A stretch of DNA of 64,000 bases from DATMAM01 sp035559995 (GTDB lineage Bacteria > Desulfobacterota > Binatia > UBA9968): NCBI GenBank assembly GCA_035559995.1, contig DATMAM010000031.1, forward strand, positions 124,001-188,000. Reading direction: 5' to 3'. The translations under genes were made by a program, and so were the position numbers. Shown piece by piece: positions 39,608-48,413 of this stretch. The stretch's first letter is position 1. Every line of letters begins with the position of its first letter. The notes under the pieces were generated by a model. That model made no database searches, was not told where the DNA came from, and saw only the letters and a list, made by a program, of their open reading frames with translations.

Positions 39608-40141
39608 GTGCGGCTCCTTCTTACGGGCGCTCCCGGCATCGGCAAGACCACCGTCGTGCGCGCGACGCTCGCGCGGCTGGGGAAGTTCTGCTGCGCGGGC
39701 TTTTACACCGAGGAGCGGCGCCACCAAGGCCGGCGCGTCGCTTTCAAGATCGTCACCCTCGACGGCGCTGAGGCGACCCTCGCCGCGGTCGGCGGCGGCC
39801 AGCCGCGGGTCGGAAAGTACGCCGTCCATGTCAAAGAGTTTGAAGATCTCGCGCTGCCCGAGATCAATCCCGACTTGACCCCCGCCGATCTCTACGTGAT
39901 CGATGAAATCGGCAAGATGGAACTGCTGTCGCCGCGCTTTCGCAGCTCCCTCATCGATCTTCTGGCGCGGCCGACAAACCTGCTGGCGACGATCGCCAAA
40001 AGGGGCAAAGGCTTTCTCGAACAGATCAAGGGCCGAAACGATATCGATCTCGTTGAGGTCACGCGCGAAAACCGCGATCGCCTGCCGGAGCAGATCGCGG
40101 CGAGAATCGAGCGCGAGCTCGGGATGCGGGCGCTACCATGA
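39608..40141 (+). CDS. THEP1-family nucleoside-triphosphatase
   Basis: This 177-residue P-loop NTPase has Walker A G-A-P-G-I-G-K-T-T near residue 7 and Walker B L-Y-V-I-D-E-I-G-K-M-E-L near 98, the THEP1 signature. F-Y-T-E-E-R-R-H-Q-G-R-R-V is the family's second motif. The start is GTG. The stop overlaps the ATG of the phosphodiesterase gene (ATGA), so the two are translationally coupled. THEP1 proteins hydrolyse NTPs with unclear biological roles. Confidence 0.88.
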   Translation: MRLLLTGAPGIGKTTVVRATLARLGKFCCAGFYTEERRHQGRRVAFKIVTLDGAEATLAAVGGGQPRVGKYAVHVKEFEDLALPEINPDLTPADLYVIDEIGKMELLSPRFRSSLIDLLARPTNLLATIAKRGKGFLEQIKGRNDIDLVEVTRENRDRLPEQIAARIERELGMRALP

Positions 40142-42057
40142 CGATCTGGCGCCCGCTTTTGGGCGCGCTCGTTGCGGCCGCCCTCGCCGCGTTGCGCGCT
40201 TCGCCGGCTACCGGCGCGGAGCCCGTCCAGGCGATCATCGTTGCTTTCGACGGTTTTTCCGGCCAGCGCCTGGCCGAGCTTGTCCGCGCCGGCAAGCTTC
40301 CCAACTTCGCCCGCTTGATCGCCGGCGGCGCATTTTCCGACTCGGTGACGACGGTTTTCCCTTCCAAGACCGCGCCCGCGTTCGCCTCGCTCTGGACCGG
40401 CGCCGGCCCGCGCGTGACGGGGATCAGCGGAAACCTCATGCCGCGCACGCCCCGAAGCTCGCATACGATTGCCGAGTCGCGCTCGGGGTTTTTCTCCGAC
40501 GCGCTTTTGGCCGAGCCGCTGTGGGTGTCGGCTGCCCGCGCGGGACTAAAAAGCGTCGTTCTCCAGGCGACCCACGCGTGGCCATTCGACCGCTACATCA
40601 CGAGCGGCGCGCCGGCCGAGGCGAGCGAGCGCCTGGTGCTTTTCGAAGGCTACGCGACCTATGCCGGCAGCAACGGGGTCGTTTCGCGCCGCCTCGCCAA
40701 GCCCGCGCCCGCGAGCGGCTGGCAGAACGCTCCGGCGAGTCTCAAGCCGCCTCTGGAGATTCTCTTCAGGGTGGGAGGCGCCACCGTCTTCGGCCTTATG
40801 ATCGATGACCCGGCTGAGTCGAGCTCCGGCTATGACACGCTGCTGGTCGCCGGGGCCAGAGACGGACGCCAAATTCACGCGCGGCTCAAACCCGGCGCGC
40901 CCGGGAGCTTGGACTCGTGGAGCGATACGGTTGAGCTGGAAAAACTGGGCGGGGCGGGAGTCCGGTTTCGGCTCTTCGATCTCAAGCCCGACGGCAGCGA
41001 TTACCTGCTCTACTTCACCCACCCCGCGCGCGAGCAGGGCACCTCGCCACAACTCGTCTCCGCGCTCCGCAAAGAAGCCGGGATGTTCGTCGGCCATGGC
41101 GCGAGCGTGCCCTATGTTCAGGGACTTTTAGGGCGGCCGCTTTTTCGCGGCGGTGACGGAACGGCGGAACAGCGCTACATGGAGACCGTTCGACTCAACC
41201 TGCGCCGCTTGACGAACTGGACGCGCTGGGCCATGCGGAACCTGCAGTGGGACCTTCTCTTCACGTACACGAATTATCCCGATGAGGCGGAGCATCTGTG
41301 GCGCGGCTTTCTCGATCCCGGCCTTTCGGGTTACCGCCGCGATCTGGCCGAGCGCCTGGAGCCCTTCCTCGATCAGGTTTACGCCGGCTGCGACGACTTC
41401 CTGGGCGAGGTCCTGCGGCTGGCGCCGCAAAATACGATCATTGCGGTCGTCTCGGACCATGGAATCGAAGGGGTCAATCGCGCGGTCCGCGTCAATGTCG
41501 CGCTCGAGCGCGCGGGACTGCTCGCGCTGGACGCCCGGGGCAAACTGGACTTGAGCAGGACCAAAGCGCTTTACCCTAGCGGCGACAACTCCTACGTCTT
41601 AATCAACACGACGGACCGCAAGGGCGGGATCGTCTCTCCCGCGGAGCGCGCCGAAGTCGCGGCGCGCGTGGGCGAGGCGCTCAGCCGAGTGACCGACCTC
41701 GGCAGGAAAGTCGTGACCGCGATCTACGATGCCGAATCCGAAGGCGCCAGGATGGCAATCGGCGGCGCGGCGGGAGGCGACCTCTACCTCGATCTCGCTC
41801 CCGGATACGCTTTTGATCCCTATCTGGGAAAGGGCGACGTGGTCGTCGCACGCGAGCCGTACGGCATGCACGGCTTTAATCCGGCGCGCGCGTCGATGCG
41901 CGCGATGATGATCTTTTACGGGCCCGGCGTTCACCGAGGACGCAAATTGACCGGCGCCAGCACCAACGATTTTGCGCCGACGCTTTCCCGGTTGCTGGGC
42001 ATTCCGCCCCCGCGGGACGCCTCCGGCGACGTGCTCAAGGAAGCCTTGCTCCCCTAG
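40138..42057 (+). CDS. Type I phosphodiesterase/nucleotide pyrophosphatase (alkaline phosphatase superfamily)
   Basis: This 639-residue exported enzyme has a signal peptide of about 28 residues ending S-P-A-T-G-A. Superfamily metal and nucleophile positions are visible: V-A-F-D-G-F-S-G-Q-R, T-T-V-F-P-S-K-T-A-P (nucleophile Thr/Ser), D-E-A-E-H-L, V-S-D-H-G-I-E-G and M-H-G-F-N-P. An insert of about 200 residues between the N-terminal part and D-E-A-E-H is long for the family. It may act on phosphodiesters or phosphonate/sulfate esters in the periplasm. It is coupled to the upstream NTPase gene. Confidence 0.85.
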   Translation: MTIWRPLLGALVAAALAALRASPATGAEPVQAIIVAFDGFSGQRLAELVRAGKLPNFARLIAGGAFSDSVTTVFPSKTAPAFASLWTGAGPRVTGISGNLMPRTPRSSHTIAESRSGFFSDALLAEPLWVSAARAGLKSVVLQATHAWPFDRYITSGAPAEASERLVLFEGYATYAGSNGVVSRRLAKPAPASGWQNAPASLKPPLEILFRVGGATVFGLMIDDPAESSSGYDTLLVAGARDGRQIHARLKPGAPGSLDSWSDTVELEKLGGAGVRFRLFDLKPDGSDYLLYFTHPAREQGTSPQLVSALRKEAGMFVGHGASVPYVQGLLGRPLFRGGDGTAEQRYMETVRLNLRRLTNWTRWAMRNLQWDLLFTYTNYPDEAEHLWRGFLDPGLSGYRRDLAERLEPFLDQVYAGCDDFLGEVLRLAPQNTIIAVVSDHGIEGVNRAVRVNVALERAGLLALDARGKLDLSRTKALYPSGDNSYVLINTTDRKGGIVSPAERAEVAARVGEALSRVTDLGRKVVTAIYDAESEGARMAIGGAAGGDLYLDLAPGYAFDPYLGKGDVVVAREPYGMHGFNPARASMRAMMIFYGPGVHRGRKLTGASTNDFAPTLSRLLGIPPPRDASGDVLKEALLP

Positions 42058-42077
42058 AGGCGCGGGTCAGCCCCGTG

Positions 42078-42236
42078 CTAAACCAGTTTGACGCCGGGCG
42101 CGACGCGAGCGGCTTTCTCCAATATTTTTGCCTTTTCCTCGGCGCTTTTCGCCTGCTGGAACCGCTGGCGCAACATGGCCAGCTTTGCGCGCCGCACTCT
42201 TCTTCGATGAAGCTCGGTTCTGCGCGGTACTCCCAT
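42078..42236 (-). CDS. Small basic protein resembling DUF6800
   Basis: This 52-residue protein reads M-G-V-P-R-R-T-E-L-H-R-R-R-V-R-R-A-K-L and then K-S-A-E-E-K-A-K-I-L-E-K-A. GGAGGGGATC directly precedes the ATG, which decides against the longer open frame. The Arg/Lys-rich helix followed by 'EEKAKILEKA' resembles the short family annotated DUF6800. Function unknown; charge suggests nucleic-acid or ribosome binding. It is convergent with the phosphodiesterase gene. Confidence 0.6.
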   Translation of the reverse strand: MGVPRRTELHRRRVRRAKLAMLRQRFQQAKSAEEKAKILEKAARVAPGVKLV

Positions 42237-42434
42237 GATCCCCTCCGCCGCGGGATTTTTACCAGACGAGAGCGCCGCGCGCAAATCTGCGGCGCGGGAC
42301 GATCCGCCGAGCCCCTTCCCAGGCCGCATCCTGCGGCCCACGCGCTAGAAAGGCTTCGCCGCCGCGCTCACTTTTTAACGCTTCGAGCTTAGACGTTTAC
42401 GGCCGGGAAAACGCTTGGCCGCTGGCGGGCTCTT

Positions 42435-43241
42435 TCACCGCACGGTCGGCCAGAAGCGGCCCTTTTTTCGGATGAGCGTCAGCGCGACGCCGTAGAGGTC
42501 CTCGAGAACCGTGCGCTGGAGAATCGAAGCGGACCGGCCGGCGCGCAGCACTCTGCCGTCCTTGAGCAGGAGCGTGCGCTTGAATCCGGGCAGGATTTCC
42601 TCGACGTGGTGCGTGACGTAGACGATCGCGGGGACGAGCTCCTGCTTCATCAGCCTTTCCAGGCTCGCGAGAAAATTCTCTCTCGCTCCCGGATCCATGC
42701 CGGCGCACGGCTCATCGAGAAAGATCAAATAGGGTTTCGCCATGCGCGCGCGCGCGATCAGGACCTTCTGCTGTTCCCCTTGAGACAGGCTGCCGTATTC
42801 TTGCTCCGCGACGTGCGCGCAGCCCATCTCGCTCAGGTACCGCGCCGCCTGCTCGTAGTCTTGCGCGCTCGGGTCCGCGCCGAAGCCCTCGAGCAGCCCC
42901 ACCTGCGCAAACTTCCCCGACACCACGGTGCGCAACGCCTGCTCGCGCGGCGGAATCTGGGCCGCCAAGGTGGAGGTAACCCAACCGATGCTCTTTCTGA
43001 GTTCGCGCAGATCGAGAAGCCGCTTCCCCTGCCGCAGGACGCTGCCGCCGGCATTCGGCCACAAGTAGCCGCAAGCGATGCTGAGGAGGGTCGTCTTGCC
43101 CGCCCCGTTCGGGCCCAAGATGGCCCAGTGCTCGCCGCTGAGCACGCTCCAGCTGACGCGATCGAGGATTCTCTTGCCGTTGGCGGAATAGGAAACCTCG
43201 CGCAGCTCGAGCGCCGGAACCGTTTTAGATTGTCTCCTCAC
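42435..43241 (-). CDS. ABC transporter ATP-binding protein
   Basis: This 268-residue ATPase subunit has Walker A G-P-N-G-A-G-K-T-T near residue 40, signature S-L-S-Q-G-E-Q-Q-K-V near 152 and Walker B L-I-F-L-D-E-P-C-A-G-M-D near 174, with the switch His in T-H-H-V-E-E. It begins 17 nt inside the end of the CPBP protease gene, so they share a transcript. No permease is adjacent. It resembles ATPases annotated for iron or molybdate uptake or for stand-alone ABC functions, and is too distant to assign to the 11.8-kb permease. Confidence 0.9.
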   Translation of the reverse strand: MRRQSKTVPALELREVSYSANGKRILDRVSWSVLSGEHWAILGPNGAGKTTLLSIACGYLWPNAGGSVLRQGKRLLDLRELRKSIGWVTSTLAAQIPPREQALRTVVSGKFAQVGLLEGFGADPSAQDYEQAARYLSEMGCAHVAEQEYGSLSQGEQQKVLIARARMAKPYLIFLDEPCAGMDPGARENFLASLERLMKQELVPAIVYVTHHVEEILPGFKRTLLLKDGRVLRAGRSASILQRTVLEDLYGVALTLIRKKGRFWPTVR

Positions 43242-43839
43242 CGATCTGTTCTAATTCTCTGGTCTTTTTTCCGCCACCGCCTCTGTCTGCGTGAGTTCCC
43301 GTCAAATAGAGAAGCGCCAAGAGATCGTAAAGCCCGTGAACGATCATCACGATAAGCAGATTGCCATGAAACATCGCGATCGCTCCCAGGTACAAGCCGA
43401 GAAGGCCGGCGATGACGGCGTAAGCGGGGGTGACGAGATGGCCCAAACCGAAGAGCGCGCTGGTCAAAACAAGGCCCCACGACGGCGTCAGCCACGCGGT
43501 AAGCGCGCTTTGAATGACGCCGCGGAACAGAGCTTCCTCTCCCACTCCGGCGAGAAGCGAGATCAGCGCCAGCTCGAAAGTCGTGCAGCGGGCAAACGCC
43601 GGAACGAGCTTGCCGTTGACGTCCCTCATCAGGCGCACAAACGGCTCCCACGAGGAGCGGGTGCAAAACCAAACGGCGAGGAGCGGAGGGCACGTCGCCA
43701 GAGCTCCCCACGCCGCTGCCGACCAATGGAACTGGACGCGAGCGAAAGGCGGGTGATCCACAAGCCATCCCAAGACCCACGCGACCAGGATATGCCCGCC
43801 CTCGACCGCTACCGCCAGTCGAACCACTCGACCTGCCAT
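43225..43839 (-). CDS. CPBP-family intramembrane metalloprotease
   Basis: This 204-residue protein with about five membrane helices carries the Abi/CAAX-type signature G-V-G-E-E-A-L-F-R-G-V-I (E-E-x-x-x-R) near residue 100 and a second motif L-F-G-L-G-H-L near 130, with H in V-H-G-L-Y-D. The family includes Rce1-like proteases and bacteriocin-immunity proteins. It overlaps the ABC ATPase gene by 17 nt. Substrate unknown. Confidence 0.85.
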   Translation of the reverse strand: MAGRVVRLAVAVEGGHILVAWVLGWLVDHPPFARVQFHWSAAAWGALATCPPLLAVWFCTRSSWEPFVRLMRDVNGKLVPAFARCTTFELALISLLAGVGEEALFRGVIQSALTAWLTPSWGLVLTSALFGLGHLVTPAYAVIAGLLGLYLGAIAMFHGNLLIVMIVHGLYDLLALLYLTGTHADRGGGGKKTRELEQIGEETI

Positions 43840-44138
43840 GAATCGCTATTTGCCGCCCTCGTCGGCTTGATCGATCTGCGGCGCAACGCTGGGCATCTCT
43901 GTCGGAGACAAGAGAAAAGAGCAACGGCTAAAAGCGGCCGAACGATAAAAAAATACCAGGCCTGTCATGGAATTGCCACGGCGCACGCCACCCTCGTCTT
44001 CCCGAGCGGCCGCAAATTGCGATAGGAGTGTTGCCTGTCCCGGTGGCCCCGCGGAAAACGCGCGCGCGTCCGTCGGCCGGGCGCGGCGTCTTTCCTGAAC
44101 GGAAAGCCTGGCGCGGAATAAAATAAAAGGAGTCTCGC
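43840..44138. other. Intergenic region upstream of mscL
   Basis: These 299 nt separate the divergent CPBP and mscL genes. I see no supported gene. AAGGAG lies 7 nt before the mscL ATG. No strong promoter or terminator is recognisable by eye. Confidence 0.4.
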
Positions 44139-44579
44139 ATGCTCAAGGAATTCAAAGAATTTGCGATGCGTGGAAACGTGCTCGATATGGCTGTCGGCGT
44201 GGTCATCGGCGCCGCCTTCGGCAAGATTGTCGCGTCGTTTGTCGGCGACGTGCTGATGCCTCCGATCGGGCTTCTTTTGGGCAAGGTCGATTTCTCGAAC
44301 CTCTTTATCGATCTCACCGGAGCCGGCCACGCAACGCTCGCGGCGGCCAAGGCGGCCGGCGCAGCAACGCTCAATTACGGCGTTTTCTTGAATACCGTGA
44401 TTGATTTTCTCATCGTCGCGCTTGCGATTTTTCTGTTGATCCGCCAAGTCAACCGGATGGCCAGAAAGGAAGAGGCGGCTCCGGCGCCAAGCACCAAAGA
44501 CTGTCCTTTTTGCCTTTCTCAGATTCCGCTAGGGGCCGTCCGATGCGCGCACTGCACATCGGAGCTGAAGGCCGCGTAA
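44139..44579 (+). CDS. mscL: Large-conductance mechanosensitive channel with C-terminal zinc ribbon
   Basis: This 146-residue inner-membrane channel opens under membrane tension to release solutes during hypo-osmotic shock. The N-terminus M-L-K-E-F-K-E-F-A-M-R-G-N-V-L-D-M-A-V-G and first helix G-V-V-I-G-A-A-F-G-K-I-V match MscL, and the second helix is near 88-108. After the usual end, residues 122-139 form C-P-F-C and C-A-H-C pairs (Cys122, 125, 136, 139), a zinc ribbon that E. coli MscL lacks. It may sense metal or redox state. Confidence 0.95.
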   Translation: MLKEFKEFAMRGNVLDMAVGVVIGAAFGKIVASFVGDVLMPPIGLLLGKVDFSNLFIDLTGAGHATLAAAKAAGAATLNYGVFLNTVIDFLIVALAIFLLIRQVNRMARKEEAAPAPSTKDCPFCLSQIPLGAVRCAHCTSELKAA

Positions 44580-44613
44580 GCCGCGGCCGGAGAAATGACG
44601 GTCCAACGGGCGA

Positions 44614-47600
44614 TCAGCGCAACGAGAACTCGACCCGGCTCGCCTTTCCCTGATCCTTTTGCTGCGGCGCGAGATCCGCGGTCACGAGGAAGAGGCGCTC
44701 CGCGCTCACTTTGCCATTCGTTAACAGATAGTCGCGCACAGCCTGCGCGCGGCGGTTCGCCAGATCGCGGAGATCCTCCTCCGTTACCTGCGTGTGCTCC
44801 AGAATGAGGCTTTCCATCTGCGGCGCGGGGAGCTCCTTCACGAGGCCGATGAGGTTGCGTTCTTTGGGAAATGGCTCTTGCTTGTACGCCAGCCACAGAA
44901 AGCGCGCGTATTCCTCGCCGTTGACTTCAACGTCGTCGACGGATTTCGGCGCCGCGCCTTGGCTCGCGAGCGTTTTCAGTTTCTGTGCCTTGACCTTTCT
45001 TTCCAGCATGACCCGTTTGAGCCCCTCGAGGTCATTCACCCTGTCGGCGCGCCCGGCAATCTCCAGTCTGAGCGCCGGGCGGTTTTGCAGGGCCGTGGCC
45101 AGAGTCTTCAGCCGCGCCTCAGCGGTTTGATCCAAATCCGCCCGACCGTCGGCGAACTCGACATAGCTCAGCTCTTCGCCCCCGCCGAAAGCGGAAGCGA
45201 GCAGCGCAAACGGCGCCGTGACCGCCCGGGTGATGATATTGAAGATGAGCCGCAGGACAATACCGCCGACGCTGAACTGTGGGTCGTCGAGCGAGCCGCC
45301 GATCGGCAAGTTGACGTCGATGACCCCGTTTCGATCCTTGAGCAACGCCACGGCCAGCAAAACCGGCGCCTTGATCGCGGTCGGGCTCTCGACCCGGTCG
45401 CCGAAAGTCAGCTGGTTCAAGACGATCTTGTTCTGCGCGGTGAGCTTGCGGTTTTCGACCCGGTACTGAACGTCGAGCGAAAGCTTTCCTTTCTCGATCC
45501 CGTAGCCGACGTACTTTGCCGAATAGGGCGTGAGCGGGCTCAGCTCGATATCCCGCGCGTTCGCTTTGATGTCGAGGAAAAGCTCTTTGCCCAGAGGGTT
45601 GATCTTGCCGCTGACATCGACGGGGGCGGCATTGTCGATTTTCGCCTGCAGTTGCAAATCGCCGGGCGCTTCCGGCTTGAGCTCCGCCACGAACCCCTGG
45701 ACTTGCGTCAGGTTCGCCGAGTAGTTCGGCTTGACAAAAAAATCGCTGAAATTGATGTTGCCCTGGCGCAGCTGAATCTTGCCGATCGCCACCTGCGCGG
45801 GTTGGGACGGCGCGGCCGCGGGCGCTTGCGGTTCGGGTTCGCCGCCCGCAGGCTCCGCCGGCGCCTCGTTTTTTTGAACCGTCAGGTTCTGCAGGTTGAA
45901 TTTCCCGTCCGGCCCGATGATCACGCGCGCGTAAAAGTCGGCCAGCGTGATGTCGCTGGCCTGGACCTGGACCGGCTGCATCGAGAACCGCAGGCCGCCC
46001 AAGACCAGCGATTTCCATTGGAGCAGGTCCGTTTCCGCGTTGCGCTCCACCGAGGCAAAATCGTTGAGCTCGATCGTTCCCTCGTAGAGAACCTTGGCGG
46101 GCGCGTTTTCCGCCGCTTCAACGTTCAGCTTGCCTCGGGTGCCGATCTCGCCGCCGGTCACGATGAAGTTGACGCGCTCGGCGAGGTAGGGCTGAAACGG
46201 CACCAGCTCGACCGCGCGCGCGTCCACGTCGAACCGCAGCGCGAGCGGATCGATGCCGGCGGTGCCCGCCAGCCGCAGCGCGCCGCTCCTGTTGATGCGC
46301 GCGCGGATCGTCGCCTTGGCGCGGCTGTTTTTGGCGTTGGAAAAGTTCTCGGCGAGCACGGATACGTCGGACAGGACCGTGCGCGCGCGGTCGGGAGTCG
46401 CTCGATCCTCGAAGAGCAGCCGAAAACGATCCAAGCGGACGCGCCCGGCGTCGACTCGCCACTCGTTGTTTCGCGCGGGCTTGTCCTGCGCCTTGGGCGG
46501 CGCTTCGGGGCCTTGCCGCTTCATCAGCCGAGCGTAAGTGATCCGGCCGTCCGCGGCGCGGTCGAGAAACCCCTGGCCGTCGCGGCTCTCGATCGCCCCG
46601 ATCACCACGGACTTTTTTCCCAGGTCGATCTCCGCGTCTTTGACCGCAAAGACGGGGATCCGCCATAGAGACTCCGCTTCACCGGGCAGATCGACGCGCA
46701 AGGATCTGAGCGCGGTGTTGAGCTCGAACAAGCGCGCCTCGAGGGCTTCTTCCTTTTTCTCGAACGCGAAGCGCGTCTCGAGATCCAGGAGGCCGTCGCG
46801 CACGTTCGCGTTCAGGAGACCCTCGTAGTACGGGCTCAGGTCCTTCAGTTGCAATCCCGTCAGTTGCACTTTGCCTTCGCCCGCCAGCGGCGCCAGCTGC
46901 AAGCTGCCGCTGTGGTCGAACTGTTCCTGGCCGTCGGCCTGAAAGGAAATCTCCGTTTGCGCTTTCTTGTTCGCCTCCGTCGTCAAGCCCTTGACGACGA
47001 CGCGGATGTCGTCGAGCCGCTTTTCAAACGGGCGCGCGGCGGCGCGATCGCGGAAAAAAAGCTTGCCCTGCTCCAGGACGATTTCGTCGATCCGGTAAGC
47101 AAACGGGGTTTGGGCCTTTTCTTTGTCCGGCGCTTTTGCCGGGCCCTCCTCGGCGGGCGGCTTTCGTTCCGCGGCTTTTTCTTCAGCCTTCGACGCGACC
47201 AGCGCGGCGAGGTTCACGGCGCCGTTGGGCTCCCGGGTTACGTGCAATTCCGGCGACTGAATGCGGATCGACTTGACGTCCGCCCGATTCCGGAAGACCT
47301 CGAAGGAGTCAAGAAGAACTTGAAAGCCCGCGAGACTGAAGATGGGACGATCGTCCTTTTCCCGGAGTGCGAGATCTTTCACGCCGAGATTCCCGGAGAG
47401 GACGAGAACCGCGTGTCGATCTTTCGTCGTCCTGAAAGAGGCGCTGATTTTGCCGTCGATCTCCCCCGACGGCACCTTGAAGTTCAGCTCGACCGGCGAA
47501 TACTCGGCGTATTTTGGAATCTGGAGCTTGTCGATGTTCAGCTGGATCGTGCTTTCGCGCGAATCGGCGAAGGGTTTGGTCTCGCCGTTGATCGCCACCG

Positions 47601-48258
47601 GGCCGCCGTTGACCAGGGCCGAGAACGCCGGCTGCACCTTGATGTCGACGTAAGACGGCAGGCTGGAAATAAACGGAACGCCGATGCTGAGGGACGTCAC
47701 GGAATGCTTCACGCCTTCAGGGCGATCGTCGAAGTCGATCCGGCCGTCGACGATTTCGATATTGTTGAGCGAGAAGCGCGGCGGCGGGCCCGCCGGCTTG
47801 GACTTCGGATCCGCGGGCGCCTTGGTAAACTCCTCGATCAGGTCGGAGAAGTTGTAAGTGAAATCCTCGTTGCGGACGAGGTTGAGGTGCGGCTTGACCA
47901 GTTTGATCTCCTTCAGGACCGGCGCGAGGCGAAACAGGGAGGAGAGCTGGAGATTGACGTAAAGCTCGTCGAACGCGAACGCGGTCGCGCCGCCCTTAGG
48001 CTCCCTGACGACCAAGCCGCGGACCGTCGCGGACATCGCGTAGGGATTGATTCTCACCTGCGCGATGGAAACGTCGCGGTGAAGCGCCCGGGAAAGCTCG
48101 CTCGCGAGCTTTAGGCGGACCAGCGGCGGCGCGATCAGCGCTCCGAGAACGCCGACGGCAAGAACGACGGCAACGGTCCAGATCGCCGCTTTGCGGGTGC
48201 GCGGTCGCCTGGTAAAATCGAGCGCGCGGCTGCGAAGCTCTGCAACGTCAAGCTTCAT
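44614..48258 (-). CDS. AsmA-like DUF748 envelope protein
   Basis: This 1214-residue protein has one N-terminal membrane helix (about 24-48) and a very long periplasmic beta-rich region. I-N-P-Y-A-M-S-A-T-V-R-G-L-V, Y-V-N-L-Q-L-S-S-L-F-R and V-D-V-N-L-P-I-G-G-S-L-D-D-P are DUF748/AsmA landmarks. Such proteins bridge inner and outer membrane and are proposed to transport phospholipid. The C-terminal about 200 residues, with L-R-L-E-I-A-G-R-A-D and A-Q-A-V-R-D-Y-L-L, resemble an OmpA-like peptidoglycan-binding segment. It is convergent with mscL. Confidence 0.85.
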   Translation of the reverse strand: MKLDVAELRSRALDFTRRPRTRKAAIWTVAVVLAVGVLGALIAPPLVRLKLASELSRALHRDVSIAQVRINPYAMSATVRGLVVREPKGGATAFAFDELYVNLQLSSLFRLAPVLKEIKLVKPHLNLVRNEDFTYNFSDLIEEFTKAPADPKSKPAGPPPRFSLNNIEIVDGRIDFDDRPEGVKHSVTSLSIGVPFISSLPSYVDIKVQPAFSALVNGGPVAINGETKPFADSRESTIQLNIDKLQIPKYAEYSPVELNFKVPSGEIDGKISASFRTTKDRHAVLVLSGNLGVKDLALREKDDRPIFSLAGFQVLLDSFEVFRNRADVKSIRIQSPELHVTREPNGAVNLAALVASKAEEKAAERKPPAEEGPAKAPDKEKAQTPFAYRIDEIVLEQGKLFFRDRAAARPFEKRLDDIRVVVKGLTTEANKKAQTEISFQADGQEQFDHSGSLQLAPLAGEGKVQLTGLQLKDLSPYYEGLLNANVRDGLLDLETRFAFEKKEEALEARLFELNTALRSLRVDLPGEAESLWRIPVFAVKDAEIDLGKKSVVIGAIESRDGQGFLDRAADGRITYARLMKRQGPEAPPKAQDKPARNNEWRVDAGRVRLDRFRLLFEDRATPDRARTVLSDVSVLAENFSNAKNSRAKATIRARINRSGALRLAGTAGIDPLALRFDVDARAVELVPFQPYLAERVNFIVTGGEIGTRGKLNVEAAENAPAKVLYEGTIELNDFASVERNAETDLLQWKSLVLGGLRFSMQPVQVQASDITLADFYARVIIGPDGKFNLQNLTVQKNEAPAEPAGGEPEPQAPAAAPSQPAQVAIGKIQLRQGNINFSDFFVKPNYSANLTQVQGFVAELKPEAPGDLQLQAKIDNAAPVDVSGKINPLGKELFLDIKANARDIELSPLTPYSAKYVGYGIEKGKLSLDVQYRVENRKLTAQNKIVLNQLTFGDRVESPTAIKAPVLLAVALLKDRNGVIDVNLPIGGSLDDPQFSVGGIVLRLIFNIITRAVTAPFALLASAFGGGEELSYVEFADGRADLDQTAEARLKTLATALQNRPALRLEIAGRADRVNDLEGLKRVMLERKVKAQKLKTLASQGAAPKSVDDVEVNGEEYARFLWLAYKQEPFPKERNLIGLVKELPAPQMESLILEHTQVTEEDLRDLANRRAQAVRDYLLTNGKVSAERLFLVTADLAPQQKDQGKASRVEFSLR

Positions 48259-48379
48259 CGTTCAAAGCCTCTTCGACCAGTTACCGCCATGCTATACCCA
48301 TCGAGAAACCGAGTCTAGGCAAGCGGCGCGCGGGCTCATGCGTACGCGCGGCGCGCGCTAAAATTTCTCGGAAGCTTTA

Positions 48380-48398
48380 GGCGCGCGCGGCGCGCGCC
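48380..48398. repeat. GC-rich hairpin between the DUF748 and TctC genes
   Basis: GGCGCGCG (48380-48387) pairs with CGCGCGCC (48391-48398) across a 3-nt loop. It sits in the 155-nt gap after the TctC-type gene's stop on the minus strand. No T-tract follows, so it may be a transcript-end hairpin rather than a full terminator. Confidence 0.4.
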
Positions 48399-48413
48399 GG
48401 GAAGGCCAAGGTG

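Noticed and set aside
42435..43241. ATPase partner for the fused permease at 11817
   Set aside because: It is 29 kb away, overlaps a CPBP protease gene, and nothing links it to that importer.
44794..46668. Long plus-strand open frame antisense to the DUF748 gene
   Set aside because: It is Arg-rich, has no recognisable motif, and mirrors codon structure of the real minus-strand gene. Such shadow frames are expected in GC-rich DNA.
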